DNA from: Anopheles merus
Lineage: Eukaryota; Arthropoda; Insecta; Diptera; Culicidae
Length of the DNA: 64,000 bases
Assembly (NCBI RefSeq): GCF_017562075.2
Contig: NC_054085.1
Coordinates: forward strand, 14,969,222 to 15,033,221
Direction of reading: 5' to 3'
Below are positions 63,511 to 64,000 of this stretch, piece by piece. Positions within the stretch are counted from its first letter, which is position 1. Each line of letters opens with the position of its first letter. Below the pieces are notes generated by a model. The model searched no databases. It was not told the origin of the DNA and worked only from the letters and a program-made list of their open reading frames with translations. Both the position numbers and the translations under genes were made by a program.

Positions 63511-63670
63511 ATGGCGCTGAAGATGCTCTACCGTGGCCCGAGCACCAGACTGGAAACGTTGATCGAGAAGATACAGCAAAACACGAACGCTTTCGGTGTC
63601 GGCGGCATGATTGCGCCCGGTGCATTGGGTGGTGGTATCGGTGCGATGAAGGAGTTTTCCCTCGGACAAG
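63511..63670 (+). CDS. ush: Alternative first coding exon, probably of the FOG-type gene
   Basis: ATG in a strong context (GCGATGGCG) opens MALKMLYRGPSTRLETLIEK, then a Gly/Ala/Met-rich stretch (GVGGMIAPGALGGGIGAMKE) ending FSLGQ plus one base at donor GGTAGGATT (GT at 63671). The 160-base coding part leaves phase 1, exactly as exons 1-3 do, so it can splice to the same downstream exon. RLETLIEKIQQN is a likely short helix. No upstream AG gives an in-frame phase-1 entry at the places I tested, so a first exon is more likely than an internal one. It lacks the MSRRKQ motif and the acidic exons. It could instead be the first exon of a separate gene to the right. Confidence 0.55.
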
Positions 63671-64000
63671 GTAGGATTTGTAGGGTGCGGTTGTAATTAT
63701 GGCACAGAAAAGGTACTTCGGTGTATTGTGGTGCTAGCTAAGGAAACATTCTAAATAGTGCAAAAGACTTCAATGCCCGATAAATGTAGACAGTTTTTTA
63801 TGTTACTGGGAATTTTATTGAAAGTTTCAAATTTTTCACTTCTTATAAAACACTGCTAATTGAAGGTGACGTCTAGCATGCAGTAAACTGATCTTAAATC
63901 ATCTCTTTGTCATTCGTGATTGGTCCCGATTGTTTGATGTCTTCACCTCACTTGGCCTATGCAACTCGAGGCGAATATTATACAGCCGAACGAAACTACC
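63671..64000 (+). other. ush: Start of the intron after the alternative first exon
   Basis: AT-rich sequence after the 63671 donor, continuing past the window edge. No exon or repeat is recognisable. Confidence 0.5.

Overview
This window is animal (insect) nuclear DNA, most likely from an anopheline mosquito. The reasons are spliced genes with GT...AG introns, very long introns full of GA/CT, CA and CTG microsatellites, a tRNA-derived SINE resembling repeats common in Anopheles, a Tc1/mariner-type element, and a u-shaped (FOG) type zinc-finger gene. The species call is inference; no operons or other bacterial features are present.

Layout. Positions 2-163 are the last coding exon of a plus-strand gene with a cupin/JmjC-like beta-strand tail. 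It converges on a minus-strand two-exon gene (4069 to 1423) encoding a 758-residue F-box/leucine-rich-repeat protein, whose F-box is split by a 370-bp intron. Upstream of that gene lies a degenerate minisatellite (about 4663-5411) with a higher-order period near 323 bp. The rest of the window, from about 6 kb to the right end, is the 5' part of one very large plus-strand gene that I read as u-shaped, the Friend-of-GATA (FOG) cofactor. Exon 1 (6419-6458) encodes the MSRRKQ NuRD-binding motif. Exons 2 (15780-16187) and 3 (32161-32463) encode acidic, low-complexity sequence. An alternative first coding exon lies at 63511-63670. All four exons end in phase 1, so they can join the same downstream exon, which is outside the window together with the zinc fingers.

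The introns hold a 599-bp internally deleted Tc1/mariner element with perfect 27-bp inverted repeats (10298-10896), a SINE with intact Pol III boxes and a 13-bp target duplication (37762-37942), long GA/CT arrays, and a candidate nested small gene for a 63-residue one-helix membrane peptide (48348-48539).

How the genes work together: the F-box protein should act in ubiquitin ligation. The FOG-type gene should give a GATA-factor co-regulator whose two promoters would choose between an isoform that can recruit NuRD and one that cannot. Much of the remaining sequence shows no gene I can support. The most interesting leads are the promoter/isoform switch, the nested small ORF, and the in-frame upstream AUG that could bury the normally N-terminal FOG motif.
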